NCBI GenBank assembly: GCA_009703455.1
Contig: WLGB01000003.1
Span: 1-57,649, forward strand
From: Actinomycetota bacterium
Lineage (GTDB): Bacteria > Actinomycetota > Actinomycetes > Actinomycetales > Microbacteriaceae
Direction of reading: 5' to 3'
Length of the DNA: 57,649 nt
Below, one piece after another: positions 24,993-33,387 of the stretch. Position 1 is the first letter of the stretch. Every line of letters begins with the position of its first letter. The translations under genes and the position numbers were made by a program. The notes under the pieces are model-generated. The model worked only from the letters and a program-made list of their open reading frames with translations. It had not been told where the DNA came from and ran no database searches.

Positions 24993-25651
24993 TAGCTTTT
25001 CTCCGTTTTTGTTTCTGCAGATAAATATCCCTGTTCCATGGCGTATTCCGCAAGCAGGACTCGAAGTAGTTTTTTACCTCGGTGGAGCCTACTCATAACT
25101 GTTCCAACCGGGGTTCCCATGATTTCGGCAATTTCTGCATATGGGAGCCCGTCTACCACAGCGTAATAAACCACCATTCGAAACTCCTCAGGAATTTCAA
25201 GCAATGATTTGCGGATTATTTCTGACGGTAAATTATCGAGCGCCTCTAGCTCAGCTGACCGCGACGTGGTTGCGGTGAGGGACTTGGCGTCGCCCAACTG
25301 CCAGTCCTCAAGATCATCCAGCCCACCTTTGGAGGGGTCCTTGGCTTTTTTGTTATAGCTATTGATGTGTGTATTGGTCATGATTCGGTACAGCCAGGCC
25401 TTCAAATTGGTGCCCTGCTGATACTGAGCCCATGCCACAAATGCCTTGGCCATTGCTTCTTGAACTAAATCTTCGGCGTCGGAGGGGTTCCTGGTCCAGC
25501 GAAGGGCAGCTCCGTAGAGCTGTGGCATAAGGGGAAGAGCCTGCTGCTCAAAGTCTCGGATCTTGTCCTCGGTGGCCCTATCGGGCTTGCTGGTCATAGG
25601 CTCATACTCTACCAAGGCAGCCGATTCGGCTATTTCCAGAACTGCTGACAC
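24992..25651 (-). CDS. sigR: ECF sigma factor SigR/SigH
   Basis: An ECF sigma factor for disulfide (thiol-oxidative) stress. In 219 residues, region 2 is [20 protein letters not shown] followed by [12 protein letters not shown] and [20 protein letters not shown], and region 4 is [20 protein letters not shown] with [20 protein letters not shown]; both are close to SigR/SigH. GTG at 25651 is the start: TAGGAG lies seven bases upstream and the frame suits an N-terminal extension before the more family-like [12 protein letters not shown] consensus SigR promoter precedes it, indicating autoregulation. The partner rsrA follows. Confidence 0.94.
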   Translation of the reverse strand: MSAVLEIAESAALVEYEPMTSKPDRATEDKIRDFEQQALPLMPQLYGAALRWTRNPSDAEDLVQEAMAKAFVAWAQYQQGTNLKAWLYRIMTNTHINSYNKKAKDPSKGGLDDLEDWQLGDAKSLTATTSRSAELEALDNLPSEIIRKSLLEIPEEFRMVVYYAVVDGLPYAEIAEIMGTPVGTVMSRLHRGKKLLRVLLAEYAMEQGYLSAETKTEKS

Positions 25652-25690
25652 CTTGGGCTCCTAATGGTTTTGCATAACTGCTACTTTTGA

Positions 25691-25717
25691 AACCAATGAC
25701 TGACGAAAGCTATTCCC
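25691..25717 (-). promoter_or_regulatory. SigR-type promoter of sigR-rsrA
   Basis: On the minus strand GGGAAT (25717-25712) is followed after exactly 18 bases by GTT (25693-25691). This matches the GGAAT-N18-GTT consensus of Streptomyces SigR promoters. It points at sigR, whose GTG start is about 40 bases downstream, and lies within the first codons of the divergent aroA. The expected result is positive autoregulation on oxidative stress. Confidence 0.8.
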
Positions 25718-26976
25718 GCCGCTGGCTCGCTCCCAGCACCCAGAGCCAACTTGCGGCCACTATCAGCCTCCCTGGTTCCAAGTCGCTAAACAACCGAGAG
25801 CTAGTGCTTTCAGCGCTAGCCAAAGAACCAACCACCCTGATAGATCCGCTGGTATCCCGAGACTCAAACTTGATGATTCAAGCCCTCAGACAACTAGGCA
25901 CTGGAGTTTCTGAAGTTGGCAACACATTGGCTATTACTCCAAGGGCGCTTTTCGGTCCGGCCACCATTGACTGTGGGCTTGCTGGAACCGTCATGCGCTT
26001 TGTTCCACCGCTGGCAGCTCTTGCAACTGGGCAAATAGATTTCGATGGTGACTTGGCAGCTAGAAAGCGCCCGATGAAAACAACAATTGAATCGCTCGCG
26101 ACCTTAGGTGTGGAAATAACTGGCGACAAGCTTCCTTTTTCAATTCATGGAGTCGGAGAAGTTCTTGGCGGAGAAATTCAAATCGATGCATCCGCTTCGT
26201 CGCAATTTGTATCGGGGCTTTTGTTAGTGGGAGCAAAGTTCAAAAATGGACTCACTGTTTCTCACGTCGGCGACCACCTTCCTTCAATGCCACATATTGA
26301 GATGACAATCGACTGCCTGCAAAAACGAGGTGTCGACGCATCTAAGACCGGGCTCGCTAGCTGGCGCGTGGAGCCCGGGGAAATTTCTGGCGGCGAGATA
26401 CAAATCGAACCTGACCTTTCGAATGCTGGACCTTTTCTTGCGGCTGCAATGGTTGCCGGAGGCAGTCTGACTATTACCAACTGGCCTAAATCAACCACTC
26501 AAGTTGGAAACGATTTTGACGGTATTTTGCAACAGATGGGTGCAGCTATCAAACGGGTCGGCAGTGACTTGATTATTTCCGGCTCTGGACAAATTCATGG
26601 AATCGATATCGATTTATCAACTGGGGGTGAGCTCACTCCCGTGATTGCAGCTCTAGCCAGTCTTGCTGATTCTCAAACCCAGATCCGCGGTGTTGCACAC
26701 CTACGTGGCCACGAAACCGACAGGCTCAGCGCTTTGGTCAATGAGATAAATTCCATTGGGGGCAACGCCATCGAAACCGCGGACGGCCTAATTATCAAGC
26801 CGGCGAACCTTCGTGGCGGGGAATGGAAAACCTACGAAGACCACCGCATGGCAACGGCTGGAGCAATCATTGGTCTTCGAGTTCCAGGTATTGAAATTGA
26901 GGACATCACGGTCACCGAGAAGACCATTCCTGAGTTTGTGAAACTGTGGGAGCAGATGTTGGGAACAAACGCTTGA
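25696..26976 (+). CDS. aroA: 3-Phosphoshikimate 1-carboxyvinyltransferase (EPSP synthase)
   Basis: EPSP synthase joins phosphoenolpyruvate to shikimate-3-phosphate in the path to chorismate and aromatic amino acids. The 426-residue protein shows LPGSKSLNNRELVLSALA (phosphate-binding), CGLAGTVMRFVPPLAALATG, ASSQFVSGLLLVGA, LSNAGPFLAAAMVAGG and YEDHRMATAGAIIGLR. ATG at 25696 is preferred; an in-frame TTG lies at 25687. Neither has an obvious Shine-Dalgarno. It is divergent from sigR and overlaps rsgA by four bases, the same order (sigR-rsrA, aroA, rsgA) as in other actinobacteria. Confidence 0.96.
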   Translation: MTDESYSRRWLAPSTQSQLAATISLPGSKSLNNRELVLSALAKEPTTLIDPLVSRDSNLMIQALRQLGTGVSEVGNTLAITPRALFGPATIDCGLAGTVMRFVPPLAALATGQIDFDGDLAARKRPMKTTIESLATLGVEITGDKLPFSIHGVGEVLGGEIQIDASASSQFVSGLLLVGAKFKNGLTVSHVGDHLPSMPHIEMTIDCLQKRGVDASKTGLASWRVEPGEISGGEIQIEPDLSNAGPFLAAAMVAGGSLTITNWPKSTTQVGNDFDGILQQMGAAIKRVGSDLIISGSGQIHGIDIDLSTGGELTPVIAALASLADSQTQIRGVAHLRGHETDRLSALVNEINSIGGNAIETADGLIIKPANLRGGEWKTYEDHRMATAGAIIGLRVPGIEIEDITVTEKTIPEFVKLWEQMLGTNA

Positions 26977-27986
26977 GTTGGCTTTTCGAGCCAGAACCTG
27001 GCGAGCACGATCTGGATGAAACCGATGTTCGAGTAAGGCCCAACCCCAAAGGCAACAAACCCAGGACCAAAATCAGACCAGACCATCTAGATGCGGTTCT
27101 AGGTCTATTGGTCGGGGTGGACAAAAACCGCTATCAGGTTTTGCTGCATGATTCGGATTTGCAACTAAACGCGACTTTGGCCAAAGAGCTACGTAAGGAC
27201 GGACCTGCAGTTGGGGACGTTGTTGCACTTACCGGTGACACCACTGGTGAAGATGGTGGCCTGGCAAGAATCGTTCGAATTGAGCCACGCACTAGCCTGC
27301 TTAGAAGAAGTGCTGATGACACCGATCAAGTCGAGCGAGTAATTGTTGCAAACGCCACCCAGCTGATGATTGTGATTGCTGCGGCAAACCCAGAACCAAG
27401 AACCAGACTTGTCGACAGATACCTGGCAGCTGCCCTAGATGCCGGACTAAAGCCAATCATTTGTGTAACAAAAACGGATTTGCAAGATCCAACTGAGTTT
27501 CTAGCAAGTTTTGTAGGACTCAGCATCCCAGTTGTTGAAACTAGATCCGACCAGTTTGAACTTACTGGAATCCAGCAGCTTTTGGCTGGAGAGGTCACTG
27601 TGCTGGTCGGGCACTCAGGTGTTGGAAAATCCACTTTGGTAAATGCCCTAGCACCTGATGCCAATCGCGCGGTTGGAGTTGTGAACGAGGTAACCGGTCG
27701 AGGCAGGCACACCTCGACCTCCGTTCGTGCAATCAAGCTAGAAGATGGTTGGATAATCGACACTCCCGGAATTAGATCTTTTGGGCTAGGGCACATAGAT
27801 CCGAAGAACTTACTTCGATCCTTCGAAGATCTCTGGGAGACAATTCGTTCGTGCCCAAGGGGTTGCACACACCTTGCCGATTCCCCAGATTGCGCTTTAG
27901 ATGAGGCAATCGAAAGTGGTGTTCTTGGGTCACGGGCTGCTTCAAGGGTTGACTCGCTTCGTAGACTTATGACTTCGCTAAGTTAG
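26973..27986 (+). CDS. rsgA: Ribosome small subunit GTPase RsgA
   Basis: RsgA is a circularly permuted GTPase that checks late 30S subunit assembly. It has an OB-fold N-terminus, a G domain with motif order G4 (CVTKTDL), G1 (GHSGVGKST) and G3 (DTPGIRSFGLG), and a C-terminal zinc finger (CPRGCTHLADSPDCALDEA). TTG at 26973 is chosen since it overlaps the aroA stop (TTGA) and gives the MSWL-type N-terminus followed by DVRVRPNPKG that relatives show; a GTG at 26946 would add nine residues. Length is then 337 residues, normal for the family. Confidence 0.95.
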   Translation: MSWLFEPEPGEHDLDETDVRVRPNPKGNKPRTKIRPDHLDAVLGLLVGVDKNRYQVLLHDSDLQLNATLAKELRKDGPAVGDVVALTGDTTGEDGGLARIVRIEPRTSLLRRSADDTDQVERVIVANATQLMIVIAAANPEPRTRLVDRYLAAALDAGLKPIICVTKTDLQDPTEFLASFVGLSIPVVETRSDQFELTGIQQLLAGEVTVLVGHSGVGKSTLVNALAPDANRAVGVVNEVTGRGRHTSTSVRAIKLEDGWIIDTPGIRSFGLGHIDPKNLLRSFEDLWETIRSCPRGCTHLADSPDCALDEAIESGVLGSRAASRVDSLRRLMTSLS

Positions 27987-28050
27987 TAAGAGTGTTCACT
28001 CTCAAAAAATTCTCTAGTTCGCTTCCAGTAAGGCTCAAATCAACAGTGAA

Positions 28051-29310
28051 ATGCATCGAAGGATGCCCTGTTTGCTTGGATTTGAGAACATATTGAGTGG
28101 ACTAAAGCCCTTATCTGGCAGGCTTCTTGCCTTGGCCGGCATGCTGCTGGTTGCCCTAAACATCCGAACTGCGGTGTCTTCGTTATCGCCAATAATTCCT
28201 TTTATTCGGGATGACTTTAATCTTCCGACGCTTGCAGTGTCGTTTCTTGGCATGTTTCCTCCGTTGAGTTTTGCCTTGAGTGGGCTGATTGCACCAATTA
28301 TTACCAGGCGCATTGGTCTAGAAGCTGCCCTACTTACATTGCTAGCAACAATCTCCATGGGGAGTGTGGTTCGAGCAATTTCCGGTGACTGGAGTTTGCT
28401 AAGCGTTGGCACAATGCTTGCTCTGGTGGGGATGGGAATGGGAAATGTGTTACTCCCGGTAGTGGTTAGAAAATACTTCCCAGACCGCTTAGGTTCCATG
28501 ACAGCTTTGTATTTGGTGATTGTCTCAATCGGTGCCTTTACACCACCACTGATTGCAGTGCCTGTTGCAGAAACTTTTGGCTGGAGAGTGTCCTTAGGTC
28601 AGTGGGCAATAGTTGCCATGATAGCTGCGTTGCCTTGGCTATTTGAGCTTCGCTTCAACAGAGTCGAAGAAAAAGTTGTCACTGAAGCTCTTACAATTCC
28701 AACTAACGTTCGGCATGTAAGGATTTGGAAATCTCCCACCGCAATGGCGATGGTGGTCATCTGGGCGGTCTCCTCTCTAAATGGCTATGCCAATTTTGCT
28801 TGGCTACCGCAGATTTTGCTAGACGAGTCCGGGTCTACTCCTGCAGAGGCAGGAATTCTGCTAGCGCTCTACGCAGCCATGGGAATCCCGGCAGCTCTTT
28901 CCATGCCGGTACTAGCAATCCGATACCCAAATCAAGCACCACTTATTTATCTAAGTGGTGTCTTGTTCTTCGCAGGATACGGTGGATTGATTTTCTTCCC
29001 AGGCTGGTGGTCTTGGTTGTGGGTGCTGCTAGCAGGCCTTGGTCCGATCTTGTTTCCGCTTAATCTGGCTCTGTTTAACATTCGCTCGAAGTCACCAGAA
29101 ACTCTGCTTCGCATCTCGGGATTCGCACAGGGGTTTGGCTATTTGGCGGCAGCCATGGGACCTCTGGTGCTGGGTATTCTGCATGAACTTACCGGTACCT
29201 GGACCAGTTCGCTGTGGTTTTTATTTTTGAGCGCCGTTCCGGCACTATTTGCTGGTTCCATCATCGCTAAGCAGCGAAGCATTGACGAAGAACTACAACA
29301 GCGCTCTTAG
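28051..29310 (+). CDS. MFS transporter, CynX/NimT family
   Basis: A 419-residue transporter with about twelve helices. ALNIRTAVSSLSPIIPFIRD in the first helix, LVGMGMGNVLLPVVVRKYFP and FGWRVSLGQW are typical of the CynX/NimT group (cyanate, 2-nitroimidazole and related anion transporters). The N-terminal 25 residues before the first helix are soluble. No neighbouring enzyme hints at a substrate. The last four bases interlock with the stop of the convergent glpX (shared TTAG). Confidence 0.88.
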   Translation: MHRRMPCLLGFENILSGLKPLSGRLLALAGMLLVALNIRTAVSSLSPIIPFIRDDFNLPTLAVSFLGMFPPLSFALSGLIAPIITRRIGLEAALLTLLATISMGSVVRAISGDWSLLSVGTMLALVGMGMGNVLLPVVVRKYFPDRLGSMTALYLVIVSIGAFTPPLIAVPVAETFGWRVSLGQWAIVAMIAALPWLFELRFNRVEEKVVTEALTIPTNVRHVRIWKSPTAMAMVVIWAVSSLNGYANFAWLPQILLDESGSTPAEAGILLALYAAMGIPAALSMPVLAIRYPNQAPLIYLSGVLFFAGYGGLIFFPGWWSWLWVLLAGLGPILFPLNLALFNIRSKSPETLLRISGFAQGFGYLAAAMGPLVLGILHELTGTWTSSLWFLFLSAVPALFAGSIIAKQRSIDEELQQRS

Positions 29311-30287
29311 ATCCAACGTGAACTTTGATGTTCGGCAACAATGCGCCGAATAGTCCCACTGCGACCGCGAATGACAATGCTTTCGGTTCGAATCACCGAA
29401 CCCTTGCGCCTTACTCCTTCTAACAACCCGCCATCGGTGAGACCGGTTGCAATAAAGAAAGTGTTCTCGCTTTGCACAATTTCCTTGGCCTCATAGACAT
29501 AGTCCATCTTGAGTCCGCTATCGACTCCTCGCTGAGCTTCCTGTTCGTCTCTTGGCATCAAAACTCCCTGAATCAGTCCGCCCAAAGCACTTATGGCGCA
29601 CGCCGTTGCAACACCCTCGGGGGAACCGCCTATACCAACACATATGTCAATTCTCGAACCAGAACTAGCCGCATGAATTGATGCGGCGACGTCGCCGTCC
29701 AACAGTAGTCTGGTTCCAGCTCCTGATTCTCGAATCTCACGAATTAAATCATCATGCCTTGGCCGATCCAGAACAGCCACCACTAGTTCTGAAATTGGTT
29801 TGTTCTTAGCTTTGGCGAGGGCTCTAATATTTTCACCGATTGGTTTTCTAATGTCGCAGACGTCAACGCCCTCAGGGCCAGTGACCAGCTTGTTCATGTA
29901 AAAAATCTGAGAGGCATCTAGCATTGTTCCTCGGTCAGAAACTGCAATCACCGATAAAGCATTTTGCCGACCGGCTGCGGTTAGAGATGTTCCATCAATT
30001 GGGTCAACTGCGATGTCGCACTTCGGACCGCTGCCAGACCCAACTAGCTCCCCGTTAAACAACATTGGGGCATCGTCTTTTTCACCCTCCCCGATTACAA
30101 CTAGGCCTTCGAAGTCTACGGTTCCTAGAAAAGCTCGCATGGCATCAACGGCCGCCTTGTCAGCGGCATTCTTGTCGCCTTTCCCAATAAAAGGGAAGGC
30201 GCGAATGGCTGCGGCTTCAGTTGCTCTGACGAGTTCTAGCGCAAGATTACGATCTGGGTGTTGGACGGCATTTTCTTGCTCTGACAT
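29307..30287 (-). CDS. glpX: Fructose-1,6-bisphosphatase class II
   Basis: GlpX removes the 1-phosphate from fructose 1,6-bisphosphate in gluconeogenesis and is the main FBPase type in actinobacteria. The 326-residue protein has the metal-binding VIGEGEKDDAPML and DIAVDPIDGTSLTAAGR, and GIGGSPEGVATACAIS near residue 220. Length is normal. It has its own promoter region shared with a divergent GNAT gene 72 bases away. With the kinase-aldolase pair at 34763-36825 it forms the fructose-bisphosphate node. Confidence 0.96.
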   Translation of the reverse strand: MSEQENAVQHPDRNLALELVRATEAAAIRAFPFIGKGDKNAADKAAVDAMRAFLGTVDFEGLVVIGEGEKDDAPMLFNGELVGSGSGPKCDIAVDPIDGTSLTAAGRQNALSVIAVSDRGTMLDASQIFYMNKLVTGPEGVDVCDIRKPIGENIRALAKAKNKPISELVVAVLDRPRHDDLIREIRESGAGTRLLLDGDVAASIHAASSGSRIDICVGIGGSPEGVATACAISALGGLIQGVLMPRDEQEAQRGVDSGLKMDYVYEAKEIVQSENTFFIATGLTDGGLLEGVRRKGSVIRTESIVIRGRSGTIRRIVAEHQSSRWI

Positions 30288-30359
30288 AGCTTTACCCTAG
30301 CGATTGAATCAAGGTTTTATCTGAAGCTATGCCGGTGGCAGTCTTGCTAACCTGTTGCA

Positions 30360-30812
30360 ATGGAGCTAGAAATCAGATCAGCAATTGATGATGACATTCC
30401 AGCCCTCATCGCCCTGGACGCCGAGTGCTTCCCGGCTGGCAATTTTGACCTGGAACCAGCTCCTTCCGGAGAGATTGAGACTGGTGTGGCCGAAGGGTCA
30501 ATCTTTGTTGCCATCGACCAGGGTCAAGTCATAGCCATGCTCCAATTGGACAAAGCCAGCTCGAACGAATGGGAGCTACTAACCCTGGCAATCACCGCTG
30601 ACTATCGCGGAAAAGGAATCGGCCAAGCCTTGATGGACCGTCTTTTTTCAGAACTAAGCCAAAGCCCATACTTGGTGGCCGTTTCCTGCATGACATCACC
30701 CAACAACCTGGCCATGCAAGGCCTTCTGGAAAGCTTTGGGTTCTTGCAGGTGGGGCTGCTCACCGACTACTTTGGCCCGGGAAAACATCGACTGAAGTTC
30801 CAGCTGAACTAG
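30360..30812 (+). CDS. GNAT acetyltransferase
   Basis: A 150-residue single-domain GNAT protein: IRSAIDDDIPALIALDAECF at the start, VIAMLQLD in strand 4, the acetyl-CoA loop ADYRGKGIGQALMDRLF, then NNLAMQGLLESFGF and a C-terminal DYFGPGKHRLKFQL that resembles RimI-like members, where a similar PxEDAxxM stretch occurs. Acceptor unknown. It stands alone, with an ORF-free gap of 46 bases to the convergent DUF1801 gene. Confidence 0.85.
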   Translation: MELEIRSAIDDDIPALIALDAECFPAGNFDLEPAPSGEIETGVAEGSIFVAIDQGQVIAMLQLDKASSNEWELLTLAITADYRGKGIGQALMDRLFSELSQSPYLVAVSCMTSPNNLAMQGLLESFGFLQVGLLTDYFGPGKHRLKFQLN

Positions 30813-30858
30813 CCCATCAAACAAACTCTGGGCAGCGGGTCGCCAAAGAGTGCTCAAT

Positions 30859-31221
30859 CTAGTTTTTCTTAGTTTCCTCAAGAAGCCTGAGGCGAGTTTG
30901 GATAAGCTTCCTAATCAAAGCCTTTGGTAGCGGTTTATTGATATCAAATTGCAATGCGCCTTTTGAAGTTTTGTAGTTTACTAGCTCCGCCGAAAGCTCT
31001 GAAATAACGAGAGAAGAGTGTGGGAAGAAACTGCAGTGGTTTTTGAAAGCATCAAAACCGCAGATGATTTTCCCCTTCAATTTGTAACCTGGAAAACCAT
31101 AGGAGATAACCTCTTCAGCCTCTGGAATTATTTCGAGAATAATCTTACGAACGGTCTGCAATGTTGATCGATGTGGTTCTTGAATTTTGGCTAAGTGTAG
31201 GTCAACTTGAGTGCTAGTCAT
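30859..31221 (-). CDS. DUF1801 (YdhG/frataxin-like fold) protein
   Basis: A 120-residue protein with the DUF1801 hallmarks: LAKIQEPHRSTLQTVRKII, PEAEEVISYGFPGYKLKGK, then FKNHCSFFPHSSLV and a C-terminal GALQFDINKPLPKALIRKLI. Members adopt a YdhG fold and have been suggested to bind iron or small ligands, without an assigned reaction. Its start overlaps the end of the SRPBCC gene by eight bases; such DUF1801-SRPBCC pairing is common, so they may act together. Confidence 0.85.
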   Translation of the reverse strand: MTSTQVDLHLAKIQEPHRSTLQTVRKIILEIIPEAEEVISYGFPGYKLKGKIICGFDAFKNHCSFFPHSSLVISELSAELVNYKTSKGALQFDINKPLPKALIRKLIQTRLRLLEETKKN

Positions 31222-31681
31222 GGTTTTCCAAATACTGCTCGAGGTTATCTAAATAACTTTCCATGCCTTCGCGAGAAGCTTCCACCTGCTCGGAATCCAT
31301 TTCACCGAACTGACTAAATTTCACCCAAGCGCTTTCGTCTAGTTTCTCGAATTCGATCACAATGTTGTGAGACTCGGCTGTCGGTTCTCTAAGTTGAAAT
31401 TCCAACTGATCCTGGGAGTAAGAAAGGCTATGGGATAGTTTTTTGAATTCGATTACCTCTTCGTACCGGCCCCAAAAGTAGGCATTGAACCCATTGGCAG
31501 AAACGTCAATTCCGAGAGCCCACTGGCCACCAAGAACAGGTTCACTAATCACAGATCCGGGGATTACCGATAGATAAACAGGGCTATACCAATTTTCTAG
31601 TTCACGAGCATCGGTCCATGCGCTCCATAGGCGTTGGACAGATACCGGATATTCTCGTTCAACAAAATAAAGTAACTGCAC
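31214..31681 (-). CDS. SRPBCC (AHSA1-like) domain protein
   Basis: A 155-residue START/Bet-v1-like protein of the AHSA1 group: VEREYPVSVQRLWSAWTDAR at the N-terminus, WYSPVYLSVIPGSVISEPVL, and EFKKLSHSLSYSQDQ in the middle, ending in the usual long helix (REGMESYLDNLEQYLENH). These proteins form a hydrophobic cavity for small ligands; function is generally unknown. It lies two bases downstream of ychF and overlaps the DUF1801 gene. Confidence 0.85.
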   Translation of the reverse strand: MQLLYFVEREYPVSVQRLWSAWTDARELENWYSPVYLSVIPGSVISEPVLGGQWALGIDVSANGFNAYFWGRYEEVIEFKKLSHSLSYSQDQLEFQLREPTAESHNIVIEFEKLDESAWVKFSQFGEMDSEQVEASREGMESYLDNLEQYLENHD

Positions 31682-31683
31682 TG

Positions 31684-32757
31684 CTATACGTTGAACCTAA
31701 ACTCCACCACGTCTCCGTCTTGCATGACGTAGTCCTTGCCCTCGATGCGAACCTTGCCTTTGGCTTTGGCTTCTGCCATTGAGCCGGTAGCAACAAGATC
31801 ATCGAAGGAAACAATTTCAGCCTTGATAAAGCCTCGCTGGAAGTCGGTGTGTATAACCCCAGCAGCCTGCGGGGCGCTCCAGCCCTGCTTGATGGTCCAG
31901 GCCCTGGATTCCTTTGGTCCTGCCGTTAGGTAGGTCTGAAGACCTAAAGTTCTAAAACCAATCCGCGCCAGCTGATCAAGCCCGGATTCATCCTGGCCCA
32001 GCGAAGCTAGCAGCTCAGCTGCTTCTGCTTTATCTAAGTCTATGAGTTCAGATTCAACCTTGGCATCCAAAAAAACCGCTTCTGCTGGCAGCACTAAGTC
32101 TGCGAGCGCCTGTTTCTTTGCTGAGTCGGTCAAGATAGCCTCATCAACGTTGAAGACGTAAATGATTGGTTTTGCCGTTAGTAGACCAAGTTCTTTGATG
32201 GGAGTGAGGTCAATTTTGCTTGAGGAGAGAGGCTTCCCGTCGTTTAGGATTGCCAGCGCTTGGTCAATAACTACTAAAGCCTCTGGCTCAGCTTTTTTGC
32301 CCTTGATCTCTTTTTCCATTCGAGGTCGGGCTTTTTCAAGAGTTTGCATATCGGCAAGAATCAGCTCGGTGTTGATGGTTTCAATATCTGACGAGGGCTC
32401 GACCTTGCCATCTACGTGAACTACATCCGAGTCACTAAAGCCGCGAACCACCTGGGCGATGGCATCAGCCTCTCGTATAGTTGCAAGGAACTGATTGCCA
32501 AGACCTTCCCCCACGGAGGCTCCCTTTACGATTCCTGCGATGTCAACAAACGAAACCGGTGCCGCCAGTATTTTCTCGCTTCCAAATATTTCAGCGAGTT
32601 TGTCTAAACGAACATCTGGCAGGTTCACCACGCCGACATTTGGCTCGATGGTGGCGAATGGGTAATTCGCCGCCAGAACATTGTTCTTGGTGAGTGCATT
32701 AAAGAGGGTCGACTTACCAACATTTGGTAGTCCCACGATTCCGATTGTTAGAGCCAC
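31684..32757 (-). CDS. ychF: Ribosome-binding ATPase YchF
   Basis: YchF/OLA1 is a universally conserved OBG-family P-loop protein that prefers ATP and binds ribosomes, affecting stress responses. The 357-residue product shows G1 GLPNVGKSTLFNAL at residues 7-20, PFATIEPNVGVV, G3 DIAGIVKGASVGEGLGNQFL, the altered G4 NVDEA, and the C-terminal TGS domain ending in YVMQDGDVVEFRFNV. Length and motifs are standard. Confidence 0.97.
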   Translation of the reverse strand: MALTIGIVGLPNVGKSTLFNALTKNNVLAANYPFATIEPNVGVVNLPDVRLDKLAEIFGSEKILAAPVSFVDIAGIVKGASVGEGLGNQFLATIREADAIAQVVRGFSDSDVVHVDGKVEPSSDIETINTELILADMQTLEKARPRMEKEIKGKKAEPEALVVIDQALAILNDGKPLSSSKIDLTPIKELGLLTAKPIIYVFNVDEAILTDSAKKQALADLVLPAEAVFLDAKVESELIDLDKAEAAELLASLGQDESGLDQLARIGFRTLGLQTYLTAGPKESRAWTIKQGWSAPQAAGVIHTDFQRGFIKAEIVSFDDLVATGSMAEAKAKGKVRIEGKDYVMQDGDVVEFRFNV

Positions 32758-32802
32758 GGGATACCACTCTACCCGTCGTAGGGTACTGGCAGACTAAGTC
32801 GT

Positions 32803-33381
32803 ATGCCCCTTGACTTCACAGCCATCGACTTCGAAACAGCCAATGGTTCCCCCGCCAGTTGCTGCGCGGTAGGTCTGGTGCGAGTTCGTGACGGAAAAAT
32901 TGTCGATGGCTTTGAATCTGTTTTTAAGCCTCCAGGGGTCCATAACTGGTTTAGTGCTGGGAACATAGCAGTTCATGGCATCACCCCGGCCATGGTTAGC
33001 ATAGCTCCGGATTACTTCGAAGTACTTGAGCAGATGCTTGAGTTTGTTGGCCAGGACGTGCTGATTGCCCACAACGCACCCTTTGACATGGGTGTGCTTA
33101 GAGCCTCGGCTGAAGCCATCGGCGTGACGGTACCAAACCTTAGTTACAGCTGTTCACTTCAGATCGCCAGAAAGACCTACAACTTGGAAAACTTCCGACT
33201 AAATCAGGTCGCATACGCTATCGGCCATGAGGAGTTTAACCATCACAACGCCCTGGCCGACGCTGACGCCTGCTCAAGGATTGTCGTTCACGCAGCTGAT
33301 CGGCATGGCGCTAACGATCTGGATGAATTGCTAACTGCGACCAAGGTTTCTATGAAGCAGCTCTATATTCAGGCCCATTGA
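32803..33381 (+). CDS. DEDDh 3'-5' exonuclease (DnaQ-like)
   Basis: A 192-residue exonuclease of the DNA polymerase III epsilon type. Catalytic motifs are visible: Exo I FTAIDFETANG (Asp9, Glu11), Exo II IAHNAPFDMGVL, and Exo III HHNALADADACSRI with the final His-Asp pair. Lacking other domains, it may act as a stand-alone proofreading or repair exonuclease. It is six bases upstream of rmuC on the same strand, so both may belong to one DNA-maintenance operon. Confidence 0.9.
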   Translation: MPLDFTAIDFETANGSPASCCAVGLVRVRDGKIVDGFESVFKPPGVHNWFSAGNIAVHGITPAMVSIAPDYFEVLEQMLEFVGQDVLIAHNAPFDMGVLRASAEAIGVTVPNLSYSCSLQIARKTYNLENFRLNQVAYAIGHEEFNHHNALADADACSRIVVHAADRHGANDLDELLTATKVSMKQLYIQAH

Positions 33382-33387
33382 GCTTTT

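Noticed and set aside
26946-26972. GTG start for rsgA
   Set aside because: It adds nine residues read out of frame from the aroA end; TTG 26973 gives the family-like N-terminus and a TTGA overlap.
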